A stretch of 64,000 bases of DNA from positions 62,001 to 126,000 of the forward strand of contig JBGAJM010000004.1 in NCBI GenBank assembly GCA_044224925.1, read 5' to 3'. Both the position numbers and the translations under genes were made by a program. This stretch comes from Kapaibacterium sp044224925 (lineage in GTDB: Bacteria > Bacteroidota > Ignavibacteria > Kapaibacteriales > Kapaibacteriaceae). Shown piece after piece: positions 28,017-36,461 of this stretch (the first letter of the stretch is position 1; each line of letters starts with the position of its first letter). The notes under the pieces are model-generated. The model was not told the DNA's origin. It was given only the letters and a program-made list of their open reading frames with translations, and searched no databases.

Positions 28017-28024
28017 TAAATCTA
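28017..28024 (-). promoter_or_regulatory. Possible -7 box of rpsA
   Basis: TAGATTTA on the reverse strand, one base off TAnnTTTG, about 97 bases before the rpsA ATG. It would give a leader of roughly 90 bases. It is the best candidate in the 236-base rpsA upstream region, which otherwise shows no structure I can name. Confidence 0.3.
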
Positions 28025-28155
28025 CGAAAAAGGGCGGAAACATGGTGTAGGGCGGCTGTGTGGAAAATTGGCACGACGCTGGATGTAACAATTAGGCCTG
28101 CCGCCGTGTTCTTTTGGTATGACACGTTGGCATGCGACTACAGAAAGGTCAGACC

Positions 28156-28407
28156 ATGGATTACTTTGATGCCTTCGACGAGGTCTTCGGATCGATCGAA
28201 CGCTACGTTGCCGAACACGGGACGGCCCCCCACGAGATCGTGGTGGCCCCGGCGTTGTATACGTGGTTGGCAGACCTCCAACGTGAGGCCGATATGCTGG
28301 GCGGTGCCGGCGTGGTGACCGACCCGGTGATGCTGGAAACCCCCTACGGTCCGATCAAGATCGTGATCGACGAAACCCTGTCGCCCTACGAGATCAATCC
28401 GCAATAA
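28156..28407 (+). CDS. Small protein of unknown function
   Basis: 83 residues, acidic, without signal peptide or membrane segment. The N-terminal half is helical (MDYFDAFDEVFGSIERYV). A central APALYTWLADLQREADML segment precedes two strand-like stretches (PVMLETPYGPIKIVIDE). I do not recognise the family. The ATG at 28156 is chosen over one 24 bases upstream because the compact fold seems to begin there. It has a long upstream region of 236 bases shared with rpsA, and only 6 bases separate its stop from that of the convergent DinB-like gene. Confidence 0.6.
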   Translation: MDYFDAFDEVFGSIERYVAEHGTAPHEIVVAPALYTWLADLQREADMLGGAGVVTDPVMLETPYGPIKIVIDETLSPYEINPQ

Positions 28408-28413
28408 CGTGCT

Positions 28414-28902
28414 CTAGATCGTCGCAATACCGTGCAGCTTACAGATCCAGCCCAAATGTCCGGCATGCGTGCCTTCGTGGCGGATCACATGATACAGGAT
28501 CTTCTTTCGCGGATCCGTCCACCGGATCTTCCCCAACGTGATGGTCTCTTCCAGCGCCTCGTCCGAGAGTGATCGGATGTAGTCGAGCGTGGTGGCATGG
28601 ATCGACGTCATGGCGTCGAGAGCCTCCTGCATACTTGGCCATTCCGGCGTGGGGACGTTGGCGGACCCAAGCGTGAAGGTCTTCATCCATTCGAACGGCA
28701 TCTCCCTTGGCTCCATGCCCCCTACCACCAAGGCATGCTCTGCCCATGCCAAGTGAGCCGCGATCCAGAGCGGGGAATTCAGCGTGACGCCGTTGATCGT
28801 GAAGTCCTGCAACGGGTCGACGTCGGAGAGTTTTCCGAGGTAGTACTTGGTGATCCCGCGAGCGCTGTCCAGGATCTCGGCAATGGTCTCGGCATTGGTC
28901 AT
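28414..28902 (-). CDS. DinB-fold (DinB/YfiT-like) metal-dependent protein
   Basis: 162 residues, a four-helix bundle of the DinB superfamily. Likely metal ligands are His in HLAWAEH and the two histidines of RHEGTHAGHLGWI near the C-terminus. Superfamily members include bacillithiol and mycothiol S-transferases and proteins of unknown function, so no substrate is assigned. The ATG at 28902 follows a perfect AGGAAGGAG five bases upstream, one of very few strong ribosome-binding sites here. The gene is divergent from tRNA-Arg. Confidence 0.8.
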   Translation of the reverse strand: MTNAETIAEILDSARGITKYYLGKLSDVDPLQDFTINGVTLNSPLWIAAHLAWAEHALVVGGMEPREMPFEWMKTFTLGSANVPTPEWPSMQEALDAMTSIHATTLDYIRSLSDEALEETITLGKIRWTDPRKKILYHVIRHEGTHAGHLGWICKLHGIATI

Positions 28903-28907
28903 GGTGA

Positions 28908-28916
28908 CTCCTTCCT
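28908..28916 (-). promoter_or_regulatory. Strong Shine-Dalgarno sequence of the DinB-like gene
   Basis: AGGAAGGAG on the reverse strand, 5 bases before the ATG. It fixes the start codon at 28902 rather than at an in-frame upstream one. Confidence 0.7.
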
Positions 28917-28964
28917 GCTCGATGAGCAGCGAAACATACAAGAATCAGTCGTTCTGATCTCATG

Positions 28965-28972
28965 TATCTTTG
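28965..28972 (+). promoter_or_regulatory. -7 box of tRNA-Arg
   Basis: TATCTTTG, ending 9 bases before the first base of the mature tRNA. The precursor 5' leader would be only a few nucleotides. Confidence 0.65.
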
Positions 28973-28981
28973 TACCCCCAC

Positions 28982-29055
28982 GCGCCCATAGCTCAACTGG
29001 ATAGAGCAACAGCCTTCTAAGCTGTAGGTCGCAGGTTCGAGTCCTGCTGGGCGCG
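28982..29055 (+). tRNA. tRNA-Arg (anticodon UCU)
   Basis: Complete cloverleaf. A 7-bp acceptor stem pairs GCGCCCA (28982-28988) with TGGGCGC (29048-29054). The D arm is GCTC/GAGC. The anticodon stem ACAGC/GCTGT closes the loop CTTCTAA with anticodon TCT. The T arm is GCAGG TTCGAGT CCTGC, and the discriminator is G at 29055. CCA is not encoded. It reads AGA codons (and AGG by wobble). The hmgA start codon follows only 8 bases after the discriminator. Confidence 0.97.
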
Positions 29056-29063
29056 CGACCTTC

Positions 29064-30365
29064 ATGTCAACAGGAACGACCATGACCATGAACTACATGT
29101 CCGGCTTCGGCAATGAATTCGCCACCGAGGCGATCCCGGGTGCATTGCCGGTAGGACAGAACTCGCCGCAACAACCGGCCTTCGGCCTTTACGCCGAGCA
29201 GATCAACGGAACGGCCTTCACGGCACCGCGATCTGCGAACAAGCGTAGCTGGATGTATCGCATCCGCCCGTCGGTGGTGCACAAACCCTACGAACGCATC
29301 GACAACGGTCTCATCCGGTCGCGCTTCGACGAGGTGGAGACCACGCCGAACCAGCTCCGTTGGAGTCCCTTGCCCCTTCCCACCTCACCAACGACCTTCA
29401 TTCAGGGAATGGTGACGATGGCAGGGAATGGCGACTTCCACACGCATTCCGGTGTGGCCATTCACATGTACGTTGCGAACGCGTCGATGAAGAACGAGTT
29501 CTTCTACAATGCCGATGGCGAGATGCTGATCGTGCTGCAGCAAGGCGCATTGCGCTTCTGCACCGAAATGGGCATCATCGATGCGGCGCCGGGCGAGATC
29601 GTCGTGATCCCGCGCGGGATCAAGTTCCGCGTCGAGATGAACGAACCTGCCCGTGGCTACATCCTTGAGAATTACGGCGCCCTGTTACGCATTCCGGACC
29701 TCGGACCTATCGGCGCGAACGGCCTTGCGAATCCGCGCGACTTCCTGACGCCGGTAGCGTGGTATGAAGAGGTGACCGAGATGTGCGACGTGATCGCCAA
29801 GTTCCAGGGGAATCTTTGGAAGGGCGTGTACAACCACTCGCCACTGAATGTGGTGGCCTGGCACGGGAACTATGCGCCATACAAGTACGACCTGAGCACG
29901 TTCAACTGCATCAACACAGTGAACTTCGACCATCCGGATCCGTCCATCTACACCGTGCTCACGTCGCCCTCGGACACGCCCGGCACGGCCAACATGGACT
30001 TCGTGATCTTCCCTCCACGCTGGATGGTGGCCGAGAACACCTTCCGTCCACCCTGGTTCCACCGCAACTTCATGAACGAGTTCATGGGACTCATCGAAGG
30101 GGTCTATGATGCGAAGGAGGAAGGGTTCCTGCCCGGTGGCGCGTCGTTGCATAATTGCATGAGCGGACACGGACCGGATGCCGACACACATGCAAAGGCC
30201 TCGACAATGGAGCTGAAGCCCGTGAAGCAGGAGAAGACCATGGCCTTCATGTTCGAGACCCGCTTTGTGAGCCGACCCACGGCCTTTGCCATGAGCTGTG
30301 CCGAACTGCAACGCGACTATTGGGAATGTTGGCAAGGTTTGAAGCCAACCTTCAAACGTCCGTAG
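29064..30365 (+). CDS. hmgA: Homogentisate 1,2-dioxygenase
   Basis: Non-haem iron enzyme that opens the homogentisate ring to maleylacetoacetate in tyrosine and phenylalanine catabolism. 433 residues, full length. The family start MSGFGNEF is near residue 12. The iron-binding region is PPWFHRNFMNEFMGL (His and Glu) followed by the second histidine in SGHGPDADTH. Two starts are possible: 29064, or 29082, which gives MTMNYMSGFGNEF. No downstream maleylacetoacetate isomerase or fumarylacetoacetase is adjacent. The gene begins 8 bases after tRNA-Arg with no promoter in between, so it is probably cotranscribed with the tRNA. Confidence 0.96.
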   Translation: MSTGTTMTMNYMSGFGNEFATEAIPGALPVGQNSPQQPAFGLYAEQINGTAFTAPRSANKRSWMYRIRPSVVHKPYERIDNGLIRSRFDEVETTPNQLRWSPLPLPTSPTTFIQGMVTMAGNGDFHTHSGVAIHMYVANASMKNEFFYNADGEMLIVLQQGALRFCTEMGIIDAAPGEIVVIPRGIKFRVEMNEPARGYILENYGALLRIPDLGPIGANGLANPRDFLTPVAWYEEVTEMCDVIAKFQGNLWKGVYNHSPLNVVAWHGNYAPYKYDLSTFNCINTVNFDHPDPSIYTVLTSPSDTPGTANMDFVIFPPRWMVAENTFRPPWFHRNFMNEFMGLIEGVYDAKEEGFLPGGASLHNCMSGHGPDADTHAKASTMELKPVKQEKTMAFMFETRFVSRPTAFAMSCAELQRDYWECWQGLKPTFKRP

Positions 30366-30384
30366 GACGTAGCCACAAAACCCG

Positions 30385-30392
30385 TATCTTTG
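30385..30392 (+). promoter_or_regulatory. -7 box of the SRP RNA
   Basis: TATCTTTG, 19 bases after the hmgA stop. It is the only promoter-like sequence before the SRP RNA, and possibly also before rng. Confidence 0.6.
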
Positions 30393-30397
30393 TTTTT

Positions 30398-30413
30398 CCC
30401 CGCACACGCGGGG
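30398..30413 (+). other. Hairpin between hmgA and SRP RNA
   Basis: CCCCGC, ACAC, GCGGGG: a 6-base GC stem just after the -7 box. It has no U-run, so it is a weak candidate for the hmgA terminator. If transcription starts near 30397, it would form the very 5' end of the SRP RNA precursor and be removed or shield the end. Confidence 0.4.
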
Positions 30414-30428
30414 TCATCAAGAGACAAA

Positions 30429-30536
30429 CCTAACGGCCAAGTCCCGTGCGGTTGTAACGAACCCAACTCCGCCAGGTCCGGAAGGAAGCAACGGCAAGTT
30501 TGCTTACAAAGCGCCACGGTAAACTTGGCTGTTTTT
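30429..30536 (+). ncRNA. ffs: Signal recognition particle RNA (4.5S, small bacterial type)
   Basis: The conserved Ffh-binding domain is present: CCGCCAGGTCCGGAAGG with the GGAA tetraloop (about 30478-30482) and the asymmetric loop AGCAACGG. Closing stems are visible: GGCCAAGT (30435-30442) pairs with ACTTGGC (30523-30529), and CCGTG pairs with CACGG inside it. A TTTTT run (30532-30536) ends the gene, so the RNA's own terminal stem acts as terminator. It guides membrane-protein targeting with Ffh and FtsY. The ends are accurate to a few bases only. Confidence 0.92.
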
Positions 30537-30540
30537 GTAT

Positions 30541-32148
30541 ATGGTACGACGGATCTTCATTAACTCGACGCCCACGCACTTACGCATTGCCATCACGGAA
30601 GATGGCAAGCTGGCAGAGCTGTTCACAGAAGAACCGGAGCGCACCGATACCGTCGGGAACATCTATTTGGGCAAGGTCTCGAAGGTGGTGCAGGGGATGA
30701 ATGCCGCCTTTGTCGATATTGGACTGGAACAAGATGCCTTCTTGCATTTCTCCGACGTGGACGAGTCCATGGAGGACAATGAAGAGGACGACGACGAAGA
30801 TGCCCGCAATCAGGCCGTCGAACTTCCCGAGACCGACAAGGTCGACTCCGTAGAAGTGGCGCTCCGCCTCGCAAAACCCGTCTCCAAAAAGAAACTGCCG
30901 ACTTTCGCCACCAAGCGAAGCGGCCTGATCACGATCAACCTCCATGCACGTCAGCAAGTAGTGGTGCAGGTCACGCGTGATGCCTACGGGACCAAGGGCG
31001 TACGGGTGACCACGAAGGTGGGCATTGCCGGACGGAATCTTGTCCTCCTACCCTTCGACACCTCCATAGGCGTCTCCCGCAAAGTGGTCTCGGTAAAGGA
31101 GCGCAAACGTCTGCGCGCCGTTGCCAAGAGCATTCTCCGTCCCGGCATGGGATGCATCATTCGCACGGCCGCTTCGGGTCTCACCGAAGAGGAAGTGCGT
31201 TTGGAATTCGAATCCGTCCTGAATCAGTGGGACGAGATCGCCGCCGATGTTCGCAAGGCCACCGGTCCAACGCTCCTGTATCAAGAGGCCGGCATCGCTC
31301 ACAGTGTGATCCGTGATCTCTTCAAAAGCGACGTCACGCAAGTGATCGTCGACGATCGCAAGCTGTACCGCGAGATCAAGGCCTATGTGCAGAAGACCGC
31401 TCCACACCTTGACGGCAAGGTCGAGCTCTTCACCGAAGCACGCTCCATGTTCGACGTCTACGGTATCGAGCGCGAAGTGCATCTCACCCATTCACGTACC
31501 GTGCCCTTGCCAAGTGGCGGATCGATCGTGATCGATCACACCGAGGCCATGGTCGTCGTCGACGTGAACAGCGGTCGTGCAAGCAATGAGCGCTCGCAAG
31601 AGGGCAATGCCGTGAAGACCAACTTCGAGGCTGTGAAGGAAGTTGCCAAGCAGATGCGCCTCCGCGATATCGGCGGGATCATCTGCGTGGACTTCATCGA
31701 CATGCAGCAAGAAGACAATCGCCGCAAGCTGTTCAACGAGATGCGCAACGAGGTCGCGCGCGACCGTGCGAAGACGGTTGTCTATCCGCTGTCGCAGATC
31801 GGTCTGATGCAGATGACCCGTCAGCGTATCCGCCGCAATCTTGCCGATCGATCAAGTGGCGACTGTCCGCTCTGCTTCGGCACCGGTCGCGTCCAATCAC
31901 CCGAGACCACGGTGTCGGGCATCGATCGATGGATGCGCAACTACCGCGCAGGCACATGGCACTTTGGTGTGACCGTGGCCGCACACCCCTATGTGTGCCA
32001 TTACATGCAACGCAAACGAGGTGCCACCCTCTGGAAGTGGCTTCGCTCCTACTTCCTCTTCGTTTCGCTCCGAGAAGACGACTCGCTCGATGCGGGAGAA
32101 TTCCGCTGCTTCCGCGGCGGAAACGAGATCACCCGTCAGTTTATGTAG
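30541..32148 (+). CDS. rng: Ribonuclease G/E family endoribonuclease
   Basis: 535 residues. An N-terminal RNase-H-like strand and S1 domain (about 1-145) are interrupted by a strongly acidic insert (about 73-127, with EDNEEDDDED). A DNase-I-like domain carries the catalytic magnesium aspartates in VVVDVNSG and ICVDFIDM, and the zinc-link is CPLCFGTG. There is no long RNase E scaffold tail, so it is RNase G-like. Its roles are rRNA maturation and mRNA turnover. ATG at 30541 is preferred over TTG at 30535. The start lies 4 bases after the SRP RNA terminator U-run, and dxr follows 3 bases after its stop. Confidence 0.93.
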   Translation: MVRRIFINSTPTHLRIAITEDGKLAELFTEEPERTDTVGNIYLGKVSKVVQGMNAAFVDIGLEQDAFLHFSDVDESMEDNEEDDDEDARNQAVELPETDKVDSVEVALRLAKPVSKKKLPTFATKRSGLITINLHARQQVVVQVTRDAYGTKGVRVTTKVGIAGRNLVLLPFDTSIGVSRKVVSVKERKRLRAVAKSILRPGMGCIIRTAASGLTEEEVRLEFESVLNQWDEIAADVRKATGPTLLYQEAGIAHSVIRDLFKSDVTQVIVDDRKLYREIKAYVQKTAPHLDGKVELFTEARSMFDVYGIEREVHLTHSRTVPLPSGGSIVIDHTEAMVVVDVNSGRASNERSQEGNAVKTNFEAVKEVAKQMRLRDIGGIICVDFIDMQQEDNRRKLFNEMRNEVARDRAKTVVYPLSQIGLMQMTRQRIRRNLADRSSGDCPLCFGTGRVQSPETTVSGIDRWMRNYRAGTWHFGVTVAAHPYVCHYMQRKRGATLWKWLRSYFLFVSLREDDSLDAGEFRCFRGGNEITRQFM

Positions 32149-32151
32149 CCT

Positions 32152-33315
32152 ATGTCGCTCGCGCCACGCTCGCTTACCATTCTTGGCTCCACCGGTTCGA
32201 TCGGTACACAGACGCTCGACATCGTCGAACGTCTTGGCGACGCCATCTCGCTGAACTTCATCACGTGCAACACCAAGGCATCCGAACTTGCTGCGCAAGT
32301 ACGTCGGTACAAGCCTCGCGGTGTGGCGCTGCGAGAAGAAGAAGCATGGCGTACGTTCAAACAACTCTGTCCGGAGTTCACCGGTCCGGTGCTCTGCGGC
32401 GAAGAAGGGTTATGTGAGGCGGCAGGGCATGAAGGCAACGATGTGGTCATGTCGGCCATGGTCGGCTTCAGCGGCGTCGTTCCCACCATGGCCGCCATTC
32501 AACGCGGATGTGTGATCGGACTGGCGAACAAGGAAACGCTCGTGAGTGCAGGCGCCGTGATCACGGCCGCGGCCAAGGAGCATGGTGCGCAGATCATCGC
32601 CGTCGACAGTGAGCACTCGGCCATTCTGCAGTGTTTGGTCGGCGAGGATGTGAGCACCATCGAGAAGATCATCATCACGGCATCAGGCGGTCCGTTCCGT
32701 TCCTTCGATCACGATGCCCTTCGTACCGTCACCGCTGCGCAAGCACTCCGCCATCCCAACTGGACCATGGGGGCGAAGATCACCATCGACAGTGCCACGC
32801 TCATGAACAAGGGCTTCGAAGTGATCGAAGCACGATGGCTCTTCGATCTGCCGGCAGAGAAGATCGACGTGGTCGTGCACCCGCAGTCCATCATCCATTC
32901 GATGGTGCAGTTCACGGACGGAAGCATGAAGTCGCAAATGGGCGTCCCATCCATGCTCGTTCCCATTCAATACGCCCTTTCCTATCCAACGCGGTATCCA
33001 CTGGATGTTGCACGCGTGGACCTTGCCGCCCTTGGCTCCCTCACCTTCGAGCATGCCGATGTGGATCGGTTCCCTTGTCTGCGCATTGCCTACGACGTTC
33101 TGCGATCGGGCGGTACAACGCCCTGCATTGTGAACGCGGCGAATGAAGTGGCCGTTGCCGGATTCTTGCGCGGGGACATTTCCTTTGTGGATATTCCTGT
33201 GCTGCTCGAACGAACCTTAGAACACATGAAGAGCGTTGATCAACCGTCGTTGTCGGACATCCTTGATGCCGACGGCGAAGCACGTCGCATTTCCACCTCC
33301 CTTTTGAACGCATGA
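32152..33315 (+). CDS. dxr: 1-deoxy-D-xylulose 5-phosphate reductoisomerase
   Basis: Second enzyme of the MEP isoprenoid pathway, converting DXP to MEP with NADPH. 387 residues. The NADPH fold is GSTGSIGTQTLDIV (about 11-24). The catalytic region has NKETLVSAG, the metal-binding VDSEHSAILQ and SATLMNKGFEVIEA. It is cotranscribed with rng and rseP, overlapping rseP by 4 bases. The dxr-rseP pairing is a frequent bacterial arrangement. Confidence 0.97.
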   Translation: MSLAPRSLTILGSTGSIGTQTLDIVERLGDAISLNFITCNTKASELAAQVRRYKPRGVALREEEAWRTFKQLCPEFTGPVLCGEEGLCEAAGHEGNDVVMSAMVGFSGVVPTMAAIQRGCVIGLANKETLVSAGAVITAAAKEHGAQIIAVDSEHSAILQCLVGEDVSTIEKIIITASGGPFRSFDHDALRTVTAAQALRHPNWTMGAKITIDSATLMNKGFEVIEARWLFDLPAEKIDVVVHPQSIIHSMVQFTDGSMKSQMGVPSMLVPIQYALSYPTRYPLDVARVDLAALGSLTFEHADVDRFPCLRIAYDVLRSGGTTPCIVNAANEVAVAGFLRGDISFVDIPVLLERTLEHMKSVDQPSLSDILDADGEARRISTSLLNA

Positions 33316-34682
33316 TCGAAACAATCCTCTCCTTTGTGGTCGTCATTGGCGTCCTCGTCTTCATTCACGAACTCGGGCATTTTCTGACGGCCAAGTGGAC
33401 CGGCATGCGTGCCGATGTGTTCGCCATTGGCATGGGGCCGCGACTGTTCGGATGGAATTGGAAGAAGGGCTTTTCCTTCGGGGCCATACCTGCAGACCTC
33501 GACCTGGAAGGTCGCACCGACTACCGTCTGTGCGCACTGCCCATTGGCGGCTATGTGAAGATCGTTGGCATGATCGACGAGAGCTTCGACACCGACCACC
33601 TTGAAACGGCTCCGCAGCCCTATGAATTCCGTTCGAAGAAGAACTGGCAGAAGGCCCTCGTGCTTTCGGCCGGTGTGATCATGAATTCCATCTTCGCCAT
33701 TCTTGTCCTTGCCGCCTTGCCCTATGTGAACGGTCACGAAGAACATCGCACGACAACGATCGCTTACGTGGAACCGAACTCGCTTGCGTCGATGTCGGGT
33801 CTGCGTGCCGGCGACCGGATCCTTCGCGTGGACGGACGTGAGATCGAGACATGGGAAGACATGGCCGACGCGATCGCATTGCGTGGCACGGCAGGTACAC
33901 GGATGTTGGACGTTGAACGCAACGGAATGCTCACGAAGGCCGAGATCCGAAGCGACGAAGTACTGAAAGCGCTGTCGAACGGTGGTCTTGGCATGGAGCC
34001 GATGGGATGGCGCGTGGCCTTCCAAAGTGTGGTCACGTTGGCAGCCGCAGGGAAAGCAGGATTCCTCACAGGCGATCAGCCGAAGCTCATCGACTCCACA
34101 CCCGTGGTCTCGCCAACGCAGTTCCGCACAACCATACGTGCGCATGCGAACAAGACCATCTTGCTGACGGTGAATCGTGATGGAAAGACGTTTGCGAACA
34201 CCGTGACGGTCGGCTCCGATAGTACGATCGGCGTCATGCTCGATGCCGTGTATGTGGGCGACAAGAAGTACGAATCGTTCGGTCTCGGAGAATCGCTCCT
34301 GCTTGGCGTGAATGACTTTGGAAACACCTTCGGCATGATCGGTGTGACGATCTCATCGGTCATTCGCGGCAAGGTTGCTGCGGGCAAGGCTTTTGGCGGA
34401 CCGATCACGATCGCCCAACAAGCATCGCGCAGTGCAAAGCTTGGTGTGGAGCCGTTCCTGCGCTTCATGGCCCTGATCTCGATCTCGCTTGCCTTTATGA
34501 ACCTGCTGCCCATTCCGGGACTCGATGGTGGGCACTTGGTGATCGTCCTTGTTGAATCCGTGCTCCGTCGCGAACTGGCGACAAGCACGAAGATGCGCAT
34601 TCAGCAAGTTGGTGTAGGACTGCTGTTGTTGCTAATGGGACTGATCATCTTCCTCGAAGTGAAGAAGAACTTGGGATTCTAA
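33312..34682 (+). CDS. rseP: RseP-type site-2 intramembrane zinc protease
   Basis: 456 residues. The zinc-binding HELGH (19-23) sits in the first membrane helix. A PDZ domain (VEPNSLASMSGLRAGDRILRVDG, about 150-175) follows, with a second, weaker one after it. The second metal motif LPIPGLDGGH lies near 400-407, and a final helix ends the protein. It cleaves membrane-anchored anti-sigma factors or signal-peptide remnants. No anti-sigma substrate is adjacent. The stop overlaps surE by one base. Confidence 0.95.
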   Translation: MIETILSFVVVIGVLVFIHELGHFLTAKWTGMRADVFAIGMGPRLFGWNWKKGFSFGAIPADLDLEGRTDYRLCALPIGGYVKIVGMIDESFDTDHLETAPQPYEFRSKKNWQKALVLSAGVIMNSIFAILVLAALPYVNGHEEHRTTTIAYVEPNSLASMSGLRAGDRILRVDGREIETWEDMADAIALRGTAGTRMLDVERNGMLTKAEIRSDEVLKALSNGGLGMEPMGWRVAFQSVVTLAAAGKAGFLTGDQPKLIDSTPVVSPTQFRTTIRAHANKTILLTVNRDGKTFANTVTVGSDSTIGVMLDAVYVGDKKYESFGLGESLLLGVNDFGNTFGMIGVTISSVIRGKVAAGKAFGGPITIAQQASRSAKLGVEPFLRFMALISISLAFMNLLPIPGLDGGHLVIVLVESVLRRELATSTKMRIQQVGVGLLLLLMGLIIFLEVKKNLGF

Positions 34683-35437
34683 TGCGCATACTGGTAACGA
34701 ACGACGACGGGATCGACTCGCATGGCATTCTTGCCTTGGTGAAGAGCATGCGCCGACTCGGCGATGTGATCGTGGTGGCACCGGACCGACAGCAAAGTGC
34801 CGTGGGTCATGCACTCACGGTGTCCAGTCCACTGCGCGCAACACCCTTCTACCGCGATGGTGCCATGTTCGGCTATGCGATCAACGGAACACCGGCAGAT
34901 TGCGTGAAGCTTGCTGTGAGCACGTTGTTGGATCATCGGCCGGACCTTGTCGTGAGCGGCATCAATCATGGTAGCAACACCAGTGTGAACGCCATCTACA
35001 GCGGCACGGTGAGCGCAGCTACCGAAGGGACGCTCATGGGAATCCCATCGATGGCCGTGAGCGTGACCACGTTCGACGAGAAGCACGACATGTCACTTGC
35101 GGCCGACGTGGCCTTCACCGTCGCCTCGCGCCTTCACTCCTTGAACCTTCCTCAGGGCACGCTCTTGAATGTGAATGTTCCCAGTGTGCCAGTAGAAGAC
35201 TTCAAGGGCATTCGCGTCACCCGACAAGGACACAGTGTGTGGGAAGACTCGTACGACCGACGCAAAGACCCGATGGGACGTGAGTACTTCTGGTTGACGG
35301 GAACGTTCGTGTCGGTGCGTGAACTACCGGATGCGGACGATCTTGTGGTCGCCCAAGGTTATGCTGCAGTGACGCCGCTCCACTATGAGCTCACAAACTT
35401 TGCCGTGCAGGAACAGCTCAAGAACGTGCAGTGGTAA
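34682..35437 (+). CDS. surE: 5'-nucleotidase SurE
   Basis: Metal-dependent nucleoside monophosphatase and exopolyphosphatase for stationary-phase survival. 251 residues, beginning MRILVTNDDGIDSHG with Asp8 and Asp9 as metal ligands. Further marks are APDRQQSAVGHALT with the conserved Ser-Ala, NGTPADCVKLA, and SGINHGSNTSVNAIYSGTV with the asparagine ligand. It is the last gene of the ffs-rng-dxr-rseP-surE line. Its 3' end overlaps the glycosyltransferase gene by 20 bases on the other strand. Confidence 0.96.
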   Translation: MRILVTNDDGIDSHGILALVKSMRRLGDVIVVAPDRQQSAVGHALTVSSPLRATPFYRDGAMFGYAINGTPADCVKLAVSTLLDHRPDLVVSGINHGSNTSVNAIYSGTVSAATEGTLMGIPSMAVSVTTFDEKHDMSLAADVAFTVASRLHSLNLPQGTLLNVNVPSVPVEDFKGIRVTRQGHSVWEDSYDRRKDPMGREYFWLTGTFVSVRELPDADDLVVAQGYAAVTPLHYELTNFAVQEQLKNVQW

Positions 35438-36461
35438 GACTCTCTTGGTAGAGTGCACGTAGTCGGTGCACAATGGTCGCCGACGCGACAACGGGCGCGG
35501 GTCGCCCAAATGAAGTTACACGATCGATCGCCTCGCTCATAGCGCGAGCACAATCACCGGCATCCTCATTGCGAAAGAGGATCGTGGTGGGCGGACGTGA
35601 TACGCTGTCGCTTGCAACGGCCATACAGCCACTTTCAAATGCTTCTTGGATCGTGAGACTCGGTCCGCCTTCCGTACGCGTGGCGCGCACCACCACGTGC
35701 GATGCAAGCGTGAAGGGCATGACCAGACCGGTGATGTTGGTGAGCACATCAACACCCTGCAGCGTGCGAAGTCGCTCACGTGCCGCATCGTAGAGAGTGC
35801 TGTCGACGATCGTTGCGATCACCACGAGGAGTCGTGCCGAAGGGTGCGCTGTCTGCACCTCGCGCCACGCATCGAGCACCACATCCAGTCCGTACAGATC
35901 CTTGCCGTGATACTCCACAAGTCGCGACACATTGAACAGAACGCGCACTGGCGCATCCAACCATGCTTGGGGCACGGAAGCAGGGAGTGGCACTTGACGT
36001 TCTTGCGTGCTTACCGGCAGCGTGGATGAGATCACCACGCATTGGTCGGCGGCAAGGCTGATCGTCGACCGTACAGCATCGCGTACGTGATCGGATATGC
36101 AGATCATGCGTTGGGCATTCTCATACGTCGATCGAAGTAACGTTCGAACAAAGACATTGCGAAAGGCGCGACGTTCGCGAAAGCTGTGCAACGTGATCAC
36201 GAAGCGACTTCCCATGGCATCGAAGAGCAGACCCAGCAGCACTGCCATCTTCCAATTCCCCTCGTCGGAATGGTAGTGCACGAGCCGGTCTTGCCGCCAT
36301 GCCGCCTTCACCACCCGTGCGATCGCGCGCAACGACGGGCGTCCGACATCCACCGTCACCACATCATCGCCCGCATCCTGCAATGCCTCTGCGAGGCGCA
36401 TCGCATGCACGGACACGCCGCCATAGGGTGGAGGGAAGGGAGCAAGGATGGTAAGGTTCAT
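35418..36461 (-). CDS. Glycosyltransferase family 4 (GT-B)
   Basis: 347 residues. The N-terminal domain begins NLTILAPFPPPYGGVSVHAMRLAEAL, typical of GT4 retaining glycosyltransferases. The C-terminal nucleotide-sugar site is RTEGGPSLTIQEAFESGC, with the E-x7-E-like pair. It probably builds a cell-surface or extracellular polysaccharide; donor and acceptor are unknown. The ATG at 36461 overlaps the methyltransferase stop by 4 bases, and both could modify one glycan. Confidence 0.87.
   Translation of the reverse strand: MNLTILAPFPPPYGGVSVHAMRLAEALQDAGDDVVTVDVGRPSLRAIARVVKAAWRQDRLVHYHSDEGNWKMAVLLGLLFDAMGSRFVITLHSFRERRAFRNVFVRTLLRSTYENAQRMICISDHVRDAVRSTISLAADQCVVISSTLPVSTQERQVPLPASVPQAWLDAPVRVLFNVSRLVEYHGKDLYGLDVVLDAWREVQTAHPSARLLVVIATIVDSTLYDAARERLRTLQGVDVLTNITGLVMPFTLASHVVVRATRTEGGPSLTIQEAFESGCMAVASDSVSRPPTTILFRNEDAGDCARAMSEAIDRVTSFGRPAPVVASATIVHRLRALYQESLTTARS

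Noticed and set aside
30398..30413. Hairpin as the hmgA terminator
   Set aside because: It has no U-run and lies after the SRP RNA promoter box, so it would be at the 5' end of that RNA. Recorded as an unassigned hairpin.
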